Shown here: positions 25,698-34,643 of the stretch, one piece after another
Layout of the letters: the number at the start of each line of letters is the position of its first letter
Position numbering within the stretch: the stretch's first letter is position 1
Assembly (NCBI RefSeq): GCF_041435195.1
Contig: NZ_CP108106.1
Span: 6,957,001 to 7,021,000 of the forward strand
DNA from: Streptomyces sp. NBC_00224
Lineage (GTDB): Bacteria > Actinomycetota > Actinomycetes > Streptomycetales > Streptomycetaceae
Length of the DNA: 64,000 nt
Direction of reading: 5' to 3'
Notes under the pieces: model-generated
Databases searched by the model: none
Seen by the model: only the letters and a program-made list of their open reading frames with translations
What the model was told of the DNA's origin: nothing
Translations under genes and position numbers: made by a program

Positions 25698-27371
25698 TCA
25701 GCTCATCCGCAGGGCCAGGAAGAAGTCCAGTTTGTCCTCCAGGCGCGAAAGATCACGACCCGTCAGTTGCTCGATCCGGCCCACCCGGTAGCGCAAGGTG
25801 TTGACGTGCAGATGCAGTCGCGTGGCGCAGCGGGTCCAGGAGCCGTCGCAGTCGAGGAACGCCTCCAGGGTCGGGATGAGCTCGGCCCGGTGCCGCCGGT
25901 CGTAGTCGCGCAGCGGGTCGAGCAGCCGGGCCGTGAAGGCGCGGCGCACGTCGTCCGGGACGAACGGCAGCAGCAGGACGTGCGAGGCCAGCTCGTGGTG
26001 GCCGGCCGCGCAGACCCGGCCCGGACGGGCGGCGGCGACCCGGCGGGCGTGCCGGGCCTCCTCCAGGGCGCCGCGCAGCCCCTCCGCCGAGTGCACGGCG
26101 GCGCTGACACCGAGTGTCAGGCGCCCGTCGTCGGCGAGGCCCGCCGAGAGCGGCGCCTGGACGGCGGCGAGCAGCGCGTCCGCGTGCAGCCCGGCGTCCG
26201 TGCCCTCACCGACCGAGGGCAGCGGCACCAGCGCGATCGCCTCGTCGCCCGCGTGGGCGACCGCGATCCGGTCCGAGGAGTCGGGGCCCGCCACGGCCGG
26301 GTCGACCAGTATTTCCTCCAGCAGGGCCTGGGCGACCGGGCCGCCGGCGATCTCCGCGGTGGTGGCGGCCGACTGGCTCCAGTCGACCCGGGCCACGATC
26401 ACCTGCCAGTGCGGCGCCGAGCCGAGGCCCGGCAGCAGCACGGGGGCGGCGACCCGCAGCCTGGCCGCGATCTCGGCGGGCGCGGCGCCGGTCTGCACCA
26501 GCTCCAGGACCTCCTGGGCGAGCCGGCGGCGTACCGTACGGGCCGCGTCGCGGCGGTCGCGCTCCACGGCGATCAGCTGGGTGACGCCCTGGAGCAGGTC
26601 GAGCCGGGCGGCGGGCCAGTCGCCCGCGTCCGCCTCCACGGCGAGCAGCCAGTCCGACAGGACCGTCTCGCGCACATCACGGGCGGCCGAGGCGGCCCCG
26701 CGCCCGCTGTGGCGGATCGGGAACAGCGAGTACGTGGTGCCGTGGACCACGGCCCGGTGCGGGCCCCGGCGGCCGGTGCGGGTCGCGCCGAGGTGTTCAC
26801 CCGCCAGAGTGGCGCCGACGGCCGCGGGGAGCGGTTCGCCCGCGCCCGCGATCTGCCGGCCGGTGGGGGAGAGCACCCAGGCCCGCAGGTCCAGGTCGGA
26901 GCCGAGCAGGTCCAGGACGACCTCGGGGCCGCCGCCCGCCGGGCCGGACGTCATCAGCCGCCGGTGCCGGTCGACCACGGCCGCCAGGTCCCCGGCCCGC
27001 TCGCCGGAGACCTGGCGCACCACGTGCTCGGTGATGGTGGCGAAGGCGACCGACTCGTTCACCGCGAACAGCGGCAGCCGGTGCTGTGTACACGCACGGA
27101 TCAGGTCATCCGGGATCGCGCCCAGCTCGGCCTCGCCGGCCGCCAGGCCGACCACCCCGGCTCCGGCCAGGATCCGTACGAATGGCTCGGAATCGTCGGC
27201 GTCGCGGCGCCAGGCGAGGCCGGTGAGGACCAGCTCGCCGCCGGAGAGATAGCGGCTCGGATCGCGCAGGTCAGTGGTCATCACACCGCGTACGGTGCGG
27301 TCCAGCTCGTCCTCGCCGCCGAGCAGCCGCAGCCCCAGCGCGTCGGTCTCCAGAAGTGCGCGAAGCCGCAT
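25698..27371 (-). CDS. PucR-family purine catabolism regulator
   Basis: A 557-residue regulator. The N-terminal PucR domain (residues ~1-125, 'LRALLETDALGLRLLGG') is followed by a GGDEF-like/CdaR-type middle and a C-terminal PucR HTH ('LHLHVNTLRYRVGRIEQLTG', near residue 520). It is divergent from the xanthine dehydrogenase operon across a 258-bp intergenic region with a dyad at 27447-27463, so it most likely controls the xdh genes in response to a purine-breakdown or nitrogen signal. ATG at 27371. Confidence 0.92.
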   Translation of the reverse strand: MRLRALLETDALGLRLLGGEDELDRTVRGVMTTDLRDPSRYLSGGELVLTGLAWRRDADDSEPFVRILAGAGVVGLAAGEAELGAIPDDLIRACTQHRLPLFAVNESVAFATITEHVVRQVSGERAGDLAAVVDRHRRLMTSGPAGGGPEVVLDLLGSDLDLRAWVLSPTGRQIAGAGEPLPAAVGATLAGEHLGATRTGRRGPHRAVVHGTTYSLFPIRHSGRGAASAARDVRETVLSDWLLAVEADAGDWPAARLDLLQGVTQLIAVERDRRDAARTVRRRLAQEVLELVQTGAAPAEIAARLRVAAPVLLPGLGSAPHWQVIVARVDWSQSAATTAEIAGGPVAQALLEEILVDPAVAGPDSSDRIAVAHAGDEAIALVPLPSVGEGTDAGLHADALLAAVQAPLSAGLADDGRLTLGVSAAVHSAEGLRGALEEARHARRVAAARPGRVCAAGHHELASHVLLLPFVPDDVRRAFTARLLDPLRDYDRRHRAELIPTLEAFLDCDGSWTRCATRLHLHVNTLRYRVGRIEQLTGRDLSRLEDKLDFFLALRMS

Positions 27372-27446
27372 CGCGTGTCGCCGCCGATCTGTCTTGTTGT
27401 TGCCGGTGGAAAGCGGTGGGGTAACTGAGCACCGCCTTTCATACGA

Positions 27447-27463
27447 ATCTACAAGACGTAGAT
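27447..27463. promoter_or_regulatory. Dyad in the pucR-xdh intergenic region
   Basis: ATCTAC-AAGAC-GTAGAT is a perfect 6-bp inverted repeat with a 5-bp spacer, located between the divergent PucR regulator and the xdh operon. It is the best candidate operator for the regulator; binding is inferred from position and symmetry. Confidence 0.45.
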
Positions 27464-27629
27464 GGAGACCAGCCAACTCCTTCATGGTTTCGGTGACTGC
27501 ACCCGACGGAGTGAGGCTTGTGTACTGGGGCCACACAGCGTTAACAGCACATGAACGACTTCATAGCCGAGGGCCGGCCGTCCCCGGGACCCGCGCGAAC
27601 GACCCCGATTGAGAAGAAGAGAGCCACTC

Positions 27630-28520
27630 ATGGACTTCCTTCGCCCCGCCAGCTGGGAGGAGGCGCTCGCCGCCAAGGCCGAGCACCCCACGGCTGTGCC
27701 CATTGCGGGTGGCACCGATGTGATGGTCGAGATCAACTTCGACCACCGCCGGCCCGAGTACCTTCTGGACCTGAACCGCATCGAGCTGCTGCGCGCGTGG
27801 GAGACCGGCGAGGAGACCGTACGGCTCGGCGCGTCCGTGTCGTACACCGAGATCATGGAGAACCTGCGGGCGGAGCTGCCGGGCCTGGCGCTCGCCTCGC
27901 ACACCGTCGCCTCCCCGCAGATCCGCAACCGCGGCGGCGTCGGCGGCAACCTCGGCACGGCCTCGCCCGCCGGTGACGCCCACCCGGCGCTGCTCGCCGC
28001 GGGCGCCGAGGTCGAGGTGGAGTCGGTGCGCGGGTCCCGGCTCATCCCGATCGACGAGTTCTACACCGGTGTGAAGCGCAACGCGATGGCGCCGGACGAG
28101 CTCATCAAGACCGTCCACATCAAGAAGGCGGACGGCCCCCAGCAGTACTCCAAGGTCGGCACCCGCAACGCGATGGTCATCGCGGTCTGCGCCTTCGGCC
28201 TGGCGCTGCACCCGGAGACCCGCACGGTCCGCACCGGCATCGGCTCGGCCGCCCCGACCCCGGTCCGGGCCAAGGCCGCCGAGGAGTTCCTGAACGCCGC
28301 GCTCGACGAGGGCGGGTTCTGGGAGAGCGGCAAGATCATCACTCCCTCGATCGCCAAGCAGTTCGCCGAGCTCGCCTCCGCCTCCTGCAACCCGATCGAC
28401 GACGTACGAGGCACTGCCAAGTACCGCCGGCACGCCGTGGGCATCATGGCCCGCCGCACGCTCGGCTGGACCTGGGAGCAGTACCGCGGCACCGGCCGCT
28501 CGCTTGAAGGAGCTGCATAA
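27630..28520 (+). CDS. Xanthine dehydrogenase, FAD-binding subunit
   Basis: A 296-residue CoxM/XdhB-type flavoprotein. The FAD contacts 'PIAGGTDVMVEI' (residues ~24-35) and 'IRNRGGVGGNLGTASPAGD' (~101-120) are intact, followed by the CO-dehydrogenase flavoprotein C-terminal domain. It carries electrons from the iron-sulfur subunit to NAD+ (or O2). First gene of a three-subunit operon; the next ATG lies 2 bases after its stop. ATG at 27630. Confidence 0.94.
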   Translation: MDFLRPASWEEALAAKAEHPTAVPIAGGTDVMVEINFDHRRPEYLLDLNRIELLRAWETGEETVRLGASVSYTEIMENLRAELPGLALASHTVASPQIRNRGGVGGNLGTASPAGDAHPALLAAGAEVEVESVRGSRLIPIDEFYTGVKRNAMAPDELIKTVHIKKADGPQQYSKVGTRNAMVIAVCAFGLALHPETRTVRTGIGSAAPTPVRAKAAEEFLNAALDEGGFWESGKIITPSIAKQFAELASASCNPIDDVRGTAKYRRHAVGIMARRTLGWTWEQYRGTGRSLEGAA

Positions 28521-28522
28521 CC

Positions 28523-29116
28523 ATGCGCGTCAATTTCACGGTCAATGGCCGCAAGCAGGAAGCCGACGACGTCTGGGAGGGCGAGAGCCTTCTCTACGTG
28601 CTGCGCGAGCGCATGGGTCTTCCGGGTTCGAAGAACGCCTGTGAGCAGGGCGAATGCGGCTCCTGCACGGTCCGCCTGGACGGCGTGCCGGTCTGTTCCT
28701 GCCTGGTCGCGGCCGGTCAGGTCGAGGGCCGCGAGGTCGTCACCGTCGAGGGCCTGGCGGACTACGCCAAGCACCGCGAGGACGCCCACCCCGGCGGCGG
28801 CTGCGCCTCCGGCGCCTGCGGCACCTCCATCGACGCCGCCCAGCGCTGGCAGGCCAAGCCGCTGGACGGTCAGACTGGAGAGGCGGGCGCCCTTTCCCCG
28901 ATCCAGCAGGCGTTCATCGACGCCGGCGCCGTCCAGTGCGGTTTCTGCACCCCGGGCCTGCTCGTCGCGGCCGACGAGCTCCTGGAGCGCAACGCCTCCC
29001 CGTCCGACCAGGACATCCGCGAGGCCCTCTCCGGCAACCTCTGCCGCTGCACCGGTTACGAGAAGATCCTCGACGCGGTCCGCCTCGCGGCCGCCCGTCA
29101 GGAAGAGGCGGTCTGA
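28523..29116 (+). CDS. Xanthine dehydrogenase, 2x[2Fe-2S] subunit
   Basis: A 197-residue iron-sulfur subunit with a plant-ferredoxin-type cluster ('CEQGECGSCTVRLDG...C', residues ~39-61) and the all-helical second cluster ('CGFCTPG' and 'NLCRCTGY'). It is longer than the usual ~160 residues because a Gly/Cys-rich insertion ('HPGGGCASGACGTS', residues ~88-101) separates the two domains, adding two extra Cys. It starts 2 bases after the FAD subunit and ends 5 bases before the molybdenum subunit. Confidence 0.95.
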   Translation: MRVNFTVNGRKQEADDVWEGESLLYVLRERMGLPGSKNACEQGECGSCTVRLDGVPVCSCLVAAGQVEGREVVTVEGLADYAKHREDAHPGGGCASGACGTSIDAAQRWQAKPLDGQTGEAGALSPIQQAFIDAGAVQCGFCTPGLLVAADELLERNASPSDQDIREALSGNLCRCTGYEKILDAVRLAAARQEEAV

Positions 29117-29121
29117 CGATC

Positions 29122-31515
29122 ATGGCCACCACTGGTACTCCCACCAACATCACCCAGGGTTCCAAGACCAAGGGCGGCATCGGCGAGTCGACGCTGCGCC
29201 CGGACGGCACCCTCAAGGTCACCGGCGAGTTCGCGTACTCCTCGGACATGTGGCACGAGGACATGCTCTGGGGCCAGACGCTCCGCTCCACGGTCGCCCA
29301 CGCCGAGATCAAGTCGATCGACATCTCCGAGGCCGTCGCGATGCCCGGCGTCTACGCCGTGCTGACCTACGACGACCTGCCCACCGAGGTGAAGAACTAC
29401 GGCCTGGAGATCCAGGACACCCCGGTCCTGGCCCACGGCAAGGTCCGCCACCACGGCGAGCCGGTGGCCCTGGTCGCCGCCGACCACCCGGAGACCGCCC
29501 GCCGCGCCGCCGCCAAGATCAAGATCGAGTACGCGGAGCTGCCGGTCATCACGGACGAGGCGTCCGCGACGGCCCCCGACGCGGTGCTGGTCCACGAGGG
29601 CCGCGACGACCACCACATCGGCCACGTCCCGCACCCCAACATCGTGCACCGCCAGCCGATCGTGCGCGGCGACGCCGACGAGGCCGCCAAGCGCGCCGAC
29701 GTCATCGTCAAGGGCGAGTACACCTTCGGCATGCAGGACCAGGCCTTCCTCGGCCCGGAGTCCGGCCTGGCCGTGCCGTCCGAGGACGGCGGCGTCGAGC
29801 TGTATGTGGCCACCCAGTGGCTGCACTCGGACCTCAAGCAGATCGCCCCGGTCCTCGGCCTGCCCGAGGAGAAGGTCCGTATGACGCTCTCCGGCGTCGG
29901 CGGTGCCTTCGGCGGCCGCGAGGACATCTCGATGCAGATCCACGCCTGTCTGCTGGCGCTGCGCACCGGCAAGCCGGTCAAGATCGTCTACAACCGGTTC
30001 GAGTCCTTCTTCGGCCACGTCCACCGGCACCCGGCGAAGCTCTACTACGAGCACGGCGCCACCAAGGACGGCAAGCTCACGCACATGAAGTGCAAGATCG
30101 TCCTGGACGGCGGCGCCTACGCGTCGGCCTCCCCGGCGGTCGTCGGCAACGCCTCCTCGCTCTCGGTCGGCCCGTACGTCATCGACGACGTCGACATCGA
30201 GGCCATCGCGCTCTACACCAACAACCCGCCCTGCGGCGCCATGCGCGGCTTCGGCGCGGTCCAGGCGTGCTTCGCGTACGAGGCCCAGATGGACAAGCTG
30301 GCGGCGAAGCTGGGCATCGACCCGGTCGAGTTCCGCCAGCTGAACGCCATGGAGCAGGGCACCCTGCTGCCGACCGGGCAGCCGGTCGACTCCCCGGCCC
30401 CGGTGGCCGAGCTCCTTCGCCGCGTCAAGGCCCGTCCGCTGCCGCCCGAGCAGCAGTGGGTGACCGCCGGCGAGCAGGCCGATGTGCGCGCCCTGCCCGG
30501 CGGCCTGTCCAACACCACGCACGGCGAGGGTGTCGTACGGGGCATCGGCTACGCGGTCGGCATCAAGAACGTCGGCTTCTCCGAGGGCTTCGACGACTAC
30601 TCCACCGCCAAGGTGCGGGTGGAGGTCATCAACGGTGAGGCGGTCGCGACCGTACACACCGCGATGGCGGAGGTCGGCCAGGGCGGCATCACCGTCCACG
30701 CGCAGATCGCCCGTACCGAGCTCGGCGTCACCCAGGTGACCATCCACCCGGCCGACACCCAGGTCGGCTCCGCCGGCTCCACGTCGGCCTCGCGCCAGAC
30801 GTACGTCACCGGCGGCGCGGTCAAGAACACCTGCGAGCACGTCCGCGAGGCCGTCCTGGAGATCGGCCGCCGCAAGTTCGGCTCCTACCACCCGGCCTGG
30901 GCCACCGCCGAGCTCCTCCTGGAGGGCGGCAAGGTCGTCACCGACGGCGGCGAGGTCCTCGCGGACCTGGCCGACGTCCTGGAGGACGAGGCGGTGGAGC
31001 TGGAGCTGGAGTGGCGCCACCGTCCCACCGTGGCGTTCGACCTGCGCACCGGCCAGGGCAACGGCCACGTCCAGTACTCGTTCGCCGCGCACCGCGCGGT
31101 CGTCGAGGTGGACACCGAGCTCGGCCTGGTCAAGGTCGTCGAGCTCTCGGTCGCCCAGGACGTCGGCAAGGCACTCAACCCGCTGTCCGTCGTCGGCCAG
31201 ATCCAGGGTGGCACCACCCAGGGCCTGGGCGTGGCGGTCATGGAGGAGATCATCGTCGACCCGAAGACCGCGAAGGTGCGCAACCCCTCCTTCACGGACT
31301 ACCTCATCCCCACCATCCTCGACACGCCGACCATCCCGGTCGACGTGCTCGAACTGGCCGACGAGCACGCCCCGTACGGGCTGCGCGGCATCGGCGAGGC
31401 CCCGACCCTCTCGTCCACCCCGGCCGTCCTCGCGGCGATCCGGAACGCGACGGGTCTGGAGCTGAACAGGACCCCCGTCCGCCCCGAGCACCTCACGGGC
31501 ACCGAGTCGTCCTGA
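29122..31515 (+). CDS. Xanthine dehydrogenase, molybdopterin-binding subunit
   Basis: A 797-residue molybdenum hydroxylase that oxidises hypoxanthine to xanthine and urate. Moco-contacting segments are visible: 'GVGGAFGGRED' (~residues 259-269), 'AMRGFGAVQ' (~373-381) and 'EVGQGGITV'. The catalytic base Glu is in 'RGIGEAP' near residue 759. A ~25-residue Thr/Gly-rich leader precedes the a/b hammerhead domain. The tight operon with the other two subunits and the purine permease and XdhC downstream support purine catabolism, though related Mo-hydroxylases use other heterocycles. Confidence 0.95.
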   Translation: MATTGTPTNITQGSKTKGGIGESTLRPDGTLKVTGEFAYSSDMWHEDMLWGQTLRSTVAHAEIKSIDISEAVAMPGVYAVLTYDDLPTEVKNYGLEIQDTPVLAHGKVRHHGEPVALVAADHPETARRAAAKIKIEYAELPVITDEASATAPDAVLVHEGRDDHHIGHVPHPNIVHRQPIVRGDADEAAKRADVIVKGEYTFGMQDQAFLGPESGLAVPSEDGGVELYVATQWLHSDLKQIAPVLGLPEEKVRMTLSGVGGAFGGREDISMQIHACLLALRTGKPVKIVYNRFESFFGHVHRHPAKLYYEHGATKDGKLTHMKCKIVLDGGAYASASPAVVGNASSLSVGPYVIDDVDIEAIALYTNNPPCGAMRGFGAVQACFAYEAQMDKLAAKLGIDPVEFRQLNAMEQGTLLPTGQPVDSPAPVAELLRRVKARPLPPEQQWVTAGEQADVRALPGGLSNTTHGEGVVRGIGYAVGIKNVGFSEGFDDYSTAKVRVEVINGEAVATVHTAMAEVGQGGITVHAQIARTELGVTQVTIHPADTQVGSAGSTSASRQTYVTGGAVKNTCEHVREAVLEIGRRKFGSYHPAWATAELLLEGGKVVTDGGEVLADLADVLEDEAVELELEWRHRPTVAFDLRTGQGNGHVQYSFAAHRAVVEVDTELGLVKVVELSVAQDVGKALNPLSVVGQIQGGTTQGLGVAVMEEIIVDPKTAKVRNPSFTDYLIPTILDTPTIPVDVLELADEHAPYGLRGIGEAPTLSSTPAVLAAIRNATGLELNRTPVRPEHLTGTESS

Positions 31516-31526
31516 CCCCCTGAACC

Positions 31527-31588
31527 CTCCGGGCGGTGCGTGCCTTCCCAGGAACGTCACACTTCCGAACCGCCCGCACCGCCCGGAG
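31527..31588 (+). terminator. Hairpin after the xdh operon
   Basis: Perfect 14-base arms (CTCCGGGCGGTGCG and its complement) with a 34-base loop, starting 12 bases after the stop of the molybdenum subunit. It is probably a terminator or an RNA-processing structure that separates xdh from the permease gene. Confidence 0.6.
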
Positions 31589-31694
31589 CACAGAAGTGCC
31601 GCACCGCTCGCGGTCCTTCAGCACCGCACCACCAGCACCACCAGGCAGTACCGAGTGAGCAGTACCCGAATGATCAGCACCACTCCCGTACCGC

Positions 31695-31712
31695 GGTACC
31701 GGAACCGGTACC
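31695..31712. promoter_or_regulatory. 18-bp palindrome upstream of the purine permease
   Basis: GGTACCGG-AA-CCGGTACC has 8-bp perfect arms. It is 139 bases upstream of the permease start and may be an operator; its sequence is unlike the dyad in front of xdh. Confidence 0.35.
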
Positions 31713-31850
31713 CCCGCAGTACGCGGAAACGTTCGTCTCGGGCCGTCCCCCGGGTCGTGCAGCCCACGCACCATCCCAAATCCCGCAGCTTGTCTGACTG
31801 AGATCTCAAGTCTTATGCGGGTGCCCCTGTGAACCTTGGGAGTAGGCACC

Positions 31851-33308
31851 ATGACCCAGCAGTCTCTGGAGCCGAAGACCACCGCCGAGGAGGCGGGCTC
31901 CGGCTCGCGCGTCCCCGCCGGCAGGTCTTGGCTCGACCGGTACTTTCACATAACGGACAGAGGATCCACGGTCGCGCAAGAGGTGCGCGGCGGCATCACC
32001 ACCTTCATGGCGATGTGCTACATCCTCCTGCTCAACCCGCTGATCCTCTCGACGCCCGACGTCGACAAGCACACGCTGAGCCATGCGGGCCTGGTGACGG
32101 CGACCGCCCTCGCGGCCGCGGTCAGCACGCTGCTGATGGGCTTCATCGGCAAGGTCCCGCTCGCACTCGCCGCCGGACTGAACGTTTCCGCGGCCCTGAC
32201 CACCCAGGTGGTCCCCAACATGACCTGGCCGCAGGCCATGGGCATGTGCGTCATGTACGGCGTGGTCATCATGCTGCTGGTCGTCACCGGCCTCCGCGAG
32301 ATGATCATGAACGCCATCCCGCTGGCGCTCAAGCACGCGATCACCATGGGCATCGGCATGTTCGTCGCCCTGCTCGGCCTGGTGAAGGCCGGATTCGTCG
32401 GCAAGGGCCAGGGCGGCCCCGTCACCCTCGGCGCCACGGGCGAGCTGGTCGGCTGGCCGGTCCTCTTCTTCGCGGTGACCCTGCTCCTGATCTTCGCCCT
32501 CCAGGCGCGCAACATCCCCGGCGCGATCCTGATCGGCATCGTGACCGGCACGGTCCTCTCGCTCGTGGTCACCAAGGTGGGCGGTCTGACCGACAAGGAC
32601 TGGGGCGGAGCCGCCCCCGGCCTCGACGGCAGCGCGGTCGCCAATCCCGACTTCGGACTCTTCGGGCACGTCGAGTTCGGCGGCTGGGAGCAGATCGGCG
32701 CCATCGGCGTCGGCATGATCGTCTTCACCCTCGTCCTGGCCGGGTTCTTCGACGCGATGGCCACCATCATCGGCGTCGGCCAGGAGGCCAAGCTCGCCGA
32801 CGACAAGGGCCGGATGCCGGGCCTGTCCAAGGCGCTGTTCATCGACGGCGCGGGCGGCGCGATCGGCGGCGTCTCCGGCGCCTCCGGCCAGACCGTCTTC
32901 ATCGAGTCCGCGACCGGCGCCGGCGAGGGCGCCCGCACCGGCCTCTCCTCGGTCGTCACCGGTCTCTTCTTCGCGGCCTGTCTCTTCTTCACCCCGCTCA
33001 CCCAGCTGGTCCCGGCCCAGGTGGCCGCCGCGGCCCTGGTCGTGATCGGCTCGATGATGATGAGCGCGGCGCGGCACGTGGACTGGAACGACCGCTCGGT
33101 GTCGATCCCGGTGTTCCTCACCGTGGCCCTGATGCCGTTCACGTACAACATCACCGCCGGTGTCGGCGCGGGCGTCATCGCCTACACCGTCATCAAGGCG
33201 TCGCAGGGCAAGTGGCGGGAGATCGGCGGGTTCATGTGGGCCCTGTCCGGCATCTTCCTCGTCTACTTCGCGCTCAGCCCCATCGAGAGCTGGCTGGGCG
33301 TCAAGTAG
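31851..33308 (+). CDS. NCS2-family guanine/hypoxanthine-type permease
   Basis: A 485-residue transporter with about 14 membrane segments. It has the AzgA-like features 'TTFMAMCYILLLNPLIL', 'AAGLNVSAA' and the conserved 'SGASGQTVFIESATGAGEGA', in which the Glu binds the purine. It should import hypoxanthine, guanine or xanthine by proton symport, supplying the xanthine dehydrogenase encoded just upstream. The ATG at 31851 has GGGAG upstream; XdhC follows after 61 bases. Confidence 0.92.
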   Translation: MTQQSLEPKTTAEEAGSGSRVPAGRSWLDRYFHITDRGSTVAQEVRGGITTFMAMCYILLLNPLILSTPDVDKHTLSHAGLVTATALAAAVSTLLMGFIGKVPLALAAGLNVSAALTTQVVPNMTWPQAMGMCVMYGVVIMLLVVTGLREMIMNAIPLALKHAITMGIGMFVALLGLVKAGFVGKGQGGPVTLGATGELVGWPVLFFAVTLLLIFALQARNIPGAILIGIVTGTVLSLVVTKVGGLTDKDWGGAAPGLDGSAVANPDFGLFGHVEFGGWEQIGAIGVGMIVFTLVLAGFFDAMATIIGVGQEAKLADDKGRMPGLSKALFIDGAGGAIGGVSGASGQTVFIESATGAGEGARTGLSSVVTGLFFAACLFFTPLTQLVPAQVAAAALVVIGSMMMSAARHVDWNDRSVSIPVFLTVALMPFTYNITAGVGAGVIAYTVIKASQGKWREIGGFMWALSGIFLVYFALSPIESWLGVK

Positions 33309-33369
33309 GACACGATCAGGGCGTACGACCGGACGCCCTCCACTCATCCGTTCCGTAAGGAGACCGAAC

Positions 33370-34521
33370 ATGCTGGACATCGCCGAAGAGCTCAACCGGT
33401 GGGTCGAGCAGGGCCGTGACTTCGCCGTCGCCACCGTGGTGGCGGTTGGCGGCAGCGCGCCCCGGCAGCCGGGCGCCGCGCTCGCCGTCGACGGCGAGGG
33501 CACGGCGATCGGGTCGGTCTCGGGCGGATGTGTGGAGGGCGCGGTCTACGACCTGTGCCAACAGGCGCTGGCGGACGGCGAACCCGTCCTGGAACGCTTC
33601 GGCTACAGCGACGAGGACGCGTTCGCGGTCGGCCTGACCTGCGGCGGCATCATCGACATCCTGGTGACCCCGGTACCCGCGGACTCGCCCGCCCGGGCGG
33701 TGTTCGCCGCGGCACTGGCCACGGCGGCGCGTGGCGAGGCGGCAGCGGTCGCCCGCATCACCGAAGGCCCCTCCGACCTGGTTGCCCGACCGCTCCTCGT
33801 CCACCCCGACGGTACGTACGAGGGCGCCCTCGGCGGCCACCCCGAGCTGGACCGGGCGGTGGCGGGCGAGGCGCGGGCCATGCTGGACGCGGGCCGTACG
33901 GGCACGCTGACACTCGGCGCCGACGGCCGCCTGTGCGGGCAGCCGCTCACGGTCCTGGTCGAGTCGAGCGTCCCGCCGCCGCGGATGATCGTCTTCGGCG
34001 CGATCGACTTCGCGTCGGCGCTGGTACGGGTGGGCAAGTTCCTCGGCTACCGGGTCACGGTGTGCGACGCGCGCCCCGTGTTCGCCACGGCGACGCGGTT
34101 CCCGGACGCGGACGAGATCGTGGTGGAGTGGCCGCACCGGTACCTGGAGTCGACGCAGGTGGACGCGCGCACGGTGCTGTGCGTCCTGACGCACGACGCC
34201 AAATTCGACGTGCCGCTGCTGGAGCTTGCGCTGCGGCTGCCGGTTTCGTACGTGGGCGCGATGGGTTCGCGCCGCACGCACGAGGACCGCAACGCGCGCC
34301 TGCGCGAGGTCGGCGTCACCGACCTCGACCTCGCCCGTCTGCGCTCCCCGATCGGCCTCGACCTGGGTGCGCGCACGCCCGAGGAGACGGCGCTGTCGAT
34401 CGCGGCGGAGATCGTGGCGAGCCGCCGGGGAGGGACGGGTGTGTCCCTCACGGGAGCCCACACCCCGATCCACCACGACGGCCCGGAGCAGCCACTGGGC
34501 CGAATCGGCTCGGTGGCCTGA
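33370..34521 (+). CDS. xdhC: XdhC-family molybdenum cofactor insertion protein
   Basis: A 383-residue XdhC/CoxI protein. The N-terminal CoxI domain has 'GSAPRQPGAALAV', 'SVSGGCVEGAV' and 'LTCGGIIDI'. The C-terminal Rossmann domain begins 'RMIVFGAIDFASAL', where the usual GAGH fingerprint is degenerate, and has 'YVGAMGSRRTHEDR'. It binds and protects the sulfurated molybdenum cofactor and delivers it to xanthine dehydrogenase. Start ATG 33370 with AAGGAG upstream; last gene of the purine locus. Confidence 0.93.
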   Translation: MLDIAEELNRWVEQGRDFAVATVVAVGGSAPRQPGAALAVDGEGTAIGSVSGGCVEGAVYDLCQQALADGEPVLERFGYSDEDAFAVGLTCGGIIDILVTPVPADSPARAVFAAALATAARGEAAAVARITEGPSDLVARPLLVHPDGTYEGALGGHPELDRAVAGEARAMLDAGRTGTLTLGADGRLCGQPLTVLVESSVPPPRMIVFGAIDFASALVRVGKFLGYRVTVCDARPVFATATRFPDADEIVVEWPHRYLESTQVDARTVLCVLTHDAKFDVPLLELALRLPVSYVGAMGSRRTHEDRNARLREVGVTDLDLARLRSPIGLDLGARTPEETALSIAAEIVASRRGGTGVSLTGAHTPIHHDGPEQPLGRIGSVA

Positions 34522-34617
34522 CTTCCCGGGGCTCCGCCCCGGCCCCGTTTGTCTGCGTCTGCGCGACCAGCCCAGCACGGTCCGCAGCCGAAAACAGCGG
34601 GGTGCAGGGGCCGCAGG

Positions 34618-34638
34618 CCCCGCCCGGAACGGGCGGGG
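34618..34638. terminator. Bidirectional terminator hairpin between xdhC and the ArsR gene
   Basis: CCCCGCCCG-GAA-CGGGCGGGG is a perfect 9-bp stem with a triloop between two convergent genes. An overlapping alternative stem (GGGGCC-GCA-GGCCCC, 34607-34621) and GGGGCTCCGCCCC further upstream add to a terminator-rich block (34525-34638). Confidence 0.7.
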
Positions 34639-34643
34639 TGGGG

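Larger units (their letters stand above)
31516..31850. other. Intergenic region with hairpin and palindromes
   Basis: 335 bases without a convincing gene; the short ORFs are His/Pro-rich and implausible. It contains a long hairpin (31527-31588), the palindrome at 31695-31712, a GTACCGCGGTAC palindrome just before it, and a TGAGATCTCA palindrome at about 31799-31808 next to a TCTTAT -10-like element that could serve the permease gene. Confidence 0.5.

Noticed and set aside
31540..31797. 85-residue His/Pro-rich ORF after the xdh operon
   Set aside because: It covers a hairpin and several palindromes and has no plausible ribosome binding site or protein-like composition.
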